Positions 61,388 through 64,000 of a stretch of 64,000 nt of DNA are shown in pieces (the first letter of the stretch is position 1; every line of letters starts with the position of its first letter). A program made the translations under genes and the position numbers. The notes beneath the pieces were generated by a model. The model searched no databases and had not been told where the DNA came from. It was given only the letters and a program-made list of their open reading frames with translations. The stretch lies in the NCBI GenBank assembly GCA_008921705.1, contig VFFE01007605.1:1465738-1529737 (forward strand), read 5' to 3'. The DNA comes from Burhinus oedicnemus (Eukaryota; Chordata; Aves; Charadriiformes; Burhinidae).

Positions 61388-63474
61388 GAGAAAAAAACCC
61401 AAACCCTACAGAAGAATCAGTTAGGAGAGAATGATTTCAACTGAGGATGGAAACTGGGCTTGAGACCAGACGGGACGACAGCCCTGCTCTGAGAGGCTAT
61501 CAGAGTTATTTTGGGTAGTTTAACAACCAGCCTGATGTTTGTATCTACCGCTACAGCTAGCTGAGCCAAATTGTACTCTCTCCCTTGCCAAAATAAATCT
61601 ATGGTAATTCCTTCTGGGTAACTGAACAGTGCCCACCTTTCAAAGCTGGCCGATGTGGTACATGAGAAGGGAGGAGTTCAGCAGATGTATTTATTTGCAC
61701 CCCATCTCCCCTCGCTATCGCAGCAGCTCTTGCAGTAGGCATGGAGGTCAGCTGCAGCATTAGTGTCACTAACCGCCACCAAAGCTCGTTGCAGGTGTTG
61801 GATTCTTACGTGACTTGTGCCAAAAGCGATGGGAATATTGATCTTCTGTAATAGACCCTGGTAACCCAAAGTATTTCAATAGCCTACATTAATCTGTGAA
61901 AACCTACATCTTGTTACAGTCTCAGTTTTATTTAATTTTACTTTAGGCTAGTAGTTATTTAGGTCAATTCTTTGCCAGTTGTGATAAATTGATACACCAT
62001 CTGCGATGGAGCAAAGCTGTGTCTGTATGCTCCTACTTGCACAGGCTCTTACCTGAATATATTTGCATTAACTGGATTTGTGATATTCAACATAGAAAAA
62101 TCAGCATCTAAACCTGCAAGTCTCTGAAAACCCGCAAATAATTTCAGCGGTAATACGGTTTCAAAGCATAAACCAATGTGCTTCTGGACCTTTCCTCTAA
62201 CAATATGCTCTGGGGTTGATTTTCCCATGTTTAAGGGCCAGACTGCAAATGTATTGCCTGGGAACGGAAGCAGAGTCATGCTCCAGCAATGATTTTTATT
62301 GAGTAACTATAGATGAAAAAAGGCAGTTGCCACCTGGCAAAGACCCTGCATTTGAAGTTTTCTTTACAAATTCTTTCCCTGCCCAACCTTTTAGCATGGA
62401 CTTGCAGGAATTTATAGTGATACGTGAAGGAAGTTGATACTCAAGACCAGTTGCTGCCAGACACTGTATTTCTTTCTAAATCTGTTGTCAGCAGAGGCGT
62501 TTCTTGCACAGCTATAGCTGGGAGGGTGGCTGCACAGCCACTGAATGCACACATCGGAGCTTTTTACATACCTCTGTCTCATTACTGAGCTGATGTATTG
62601 CTGGCAAAAACCTGAATTTGCTTCTGGCCTTGCTCTTCCCTTCCTTCCGGAGCGCCGCTGTGTGGTTTCCGTGTTTTTTTTTTTTTTTTAATCCTAGTTT
62701 TCAGGGATTCATCTCAAGCAGTTACGGGGTATTGCCCACAGGGGACAGGACCAGTCCAGCTCGTTACAGGAACCTGCCTCTGCAGTTTGGGGGTTGTGAT
62801 GGGCTGATCCTGAACCGCTCAAGCCAGCGGGAATTTTCTGCTGAAGGAAAGGAGGCTCTGTCCTGAAAGCAGCGGGTAGGACCGCTCTGTCCATGCTCAG
62901 CGGGGCCGTCCCTCTTTTTCACAGCTTACCTAAAGCTGGTTGGTTTCACCATTGTTTTTTTCTTTTTCCAAGGCTGTATAAAGCCTGCTCTTTGCTCTGC
63001 CTTCCCCACCCCCTCTGAAAAAAGATGGTCTAGTTTCAAAGATGGGAGTGCTCAGAAAGTCAAAAGCTTATTAATAGCTCTCTGCCTCTTTTTAATCTAT
63101 TCAAAAAGCTGTACAGTGTGCAAAGCTGTTGTGACATGATTTTTCTTTTTAATATCTCGCCCTTTGACTGTCAGTATTTAAGGAAAAATGAAACTAATCA
63201 TCAGCGAGGGCTGTAACGCTACTGTTTTATAGCTGGTGTGGATCTCAACAGAAAATTTTGTAAGAAAGAGAGAAAAGACTCTGTGTGTGTAAGTGTGTGC
63301 ATGCATCTCACCGTGGAGGTTTCACACAACAAACCAAGAATAGTATATTCGTTAGCAAAAAAAAATCAGTAAGATAAGGAAAGTATTTATATATTGGAAA
63401 ACGGGGGGGAAAAGGCTGTTTCTTTGTAAAGGGATAATGGTGTAACTTTGTCATGTGTGCCCCTTTCCACGCAG
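61388..63474. other. Unique non-coding sequence
   Basis: No gene is recognised. A T16 run lies at 62674-62689. If the exon candidate to the right is real, this would be upstream intron. Confidence 0.45.
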
Positions 63475-63576
63475 AGGTATCAGTGCCCCCCCAGTGCGGT
63501 ACAGCCTGGTGTGGCAGATTTTACTGAGGATGCAGAGTACAATGTTTGGGTGCAGATGGGCTCCTCTGTCCTTCAG
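63475..63576 (+). CDS. Candidate internal coding exon, 34 codons, product unknown
   Basis: A pyrimidine-rich acceptor (TCATGTGTGCCCCTTTCCAC then GCAG) and a strong donor (CTTCAG|GTAAGA) bound this 102-nt segment. It is a multiple of three. One full-phase frame reads RYQCPPSAVQPGV, then ADFTEDAEYNVWVQMGSSVLQ in part. A second frame is also open, and the third has a stop. The first frame has a balanced acidic, aromatic and polar composition typical of an extracellular beta-sandwich strand (the YNVWVQ pattern recalls fibronectin type III strands). That resemblance is only a pattern, and I cannot name a family. If real, the gene runs on the plus strand, and its flanking exons lie to the right of the window or have not been recognised to the left. 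Confidence 0.33.
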
Positions 63577-64000
63577 GTAAGAGCCATCCCTGCTAATCTT
63601 TGTACCGTAAGCACAAGCTGACCTTTTGCCATTGCTGGAGCAACATTTCAGTCGCAGACGCTCTTCAGTATCACTAGGGAAGGAAAGGCTGTATCCCCTG
63701 GCAGGGAGTTAATGAAAATTAGCCCAAGATCCTTGTCCAAAATGGAGGACAGAATCATAGAGAAGCTAAATATAAATCAACACAGCTTATCAGGACATGA
63801 CAGATGGGACATAAAAATCTACTACGAGTATTTTAATGTATGAAACCAAAGTACCAATTCACAGCATTTAGCCCAGTACAAGTGGTTACAGAAGAGGTTA
63901 GCACAGCAAGGGTGATAAACAACATCTCAACCTTCTCTGAGGCATGGAAGGAATTACCAGAAGTGGATATCCCAAAACAGGAGAGTCTAAAGCCAGCAGC
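63577..64000. other. Unique sequence; putative downstream intron
   Basis: AT-rich sequence without a reading frame or repeat that I recognise. It would be intron if the preceding candidate exon is real. Confidence 0.4.

Noticed and set aside
1..64000. Prokaryotic or viral systems, CRISPR arrays, rRNA/tRNA genes and endogenous retroviruses
   Set aside because: I looked for operon-like gene packing, regularly spaced repeats, tRNA clover-leaf patterns, and long LTR pairs or retroviral protein motifs, and found none.

Overview
This is ordinary vertebrate nuclear DNA, most likely from a bird. The strongest evidence is two 5'-truncated CR1 LINE copies, both on the minus strand. They have the typical avian 3' end (ATTCTRTG-type octamer tail, then the GGTTGGAAGGGACCT-type core). 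A third, decayed CR1 tail lies on the plus strand. Repeat density is otherwise very low, and two or three old MIR-like SINE remnants are visible. I see no bacterial-type operons, phage genes, CRISPR arrays or rRNA/tRNA genes. Base composition is mixed, with AT-rich stretches full of homeodomain-type TAATTA words and short GC-richer islands. This is the texture of a large intron or a gene desert.

No complete protein-coding gene can be supported. The longest open frames, up to about 173 codons, are chance frames or shadows of the CR1 copy. The only confident coding relic is the C-terminal part of the CR1 ORF2 reverse-transcriptase protein at 45808-46260 (minus), open for about 150 codons. Three short segments look like isolated exons of larger genes: 1636-1764 (minus, 129 nt, phase 0-0, coding-like codons, good donor), 63475-63576 (plus, 102 nt, strong acceptor and donor) and 9825-9948 (minus, 124 nt, very strong pyrimidine tract). 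I could not assign any of them to a known protein, and they need homology or RNA evidence.

Layout. 1-18 is a C-run. 19-9800 is unique sequence with one exon candidate (1636-1764) and one MIR remnant (about 5055-5145). 9.5-10.7 kb is a GC-richer patch with the third exon candidate. 10.7-17 kb is featureless. 17.28-18.96 kb holds two diverged copies of a roughly 210 bp element about 1.45 kb apart, the clearest unexplained structure in the window. 19-27 kb is unique sequence with a small 45 bp-spaced tandem repeat (20640-20718) and a G-quadruplex-prone run (22818-22855). 26.96-27.21 kb is CR1 copy 1 and about 28.45 kb is the CR1 relic. 28.5-38.9 kb is unique, AT-rich and enhancer-like in places. 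38988-39037 is a 50-N assembly gap flanked by an A-run and by GC-richer DNA. 42.2-43.0 kb has a MIR remnant followed by an AT-rich segment with conserved-element texture. 43.34-43.40 kb is an alternating purine/pyrimidine microsatellite. 45.77-46.26 kb is CR1 copy 2. 51.69 kb is a (TA)14 array. 55-64 kb is unique sequence with more enhancer-like segments and the right-hand exon candidate.

I found no system of cooperating genes. The points most worth following are the duplicated element, the three exon candidates and several segments with conserved-noncoding texture. All of these rest on reading the sequence alone.
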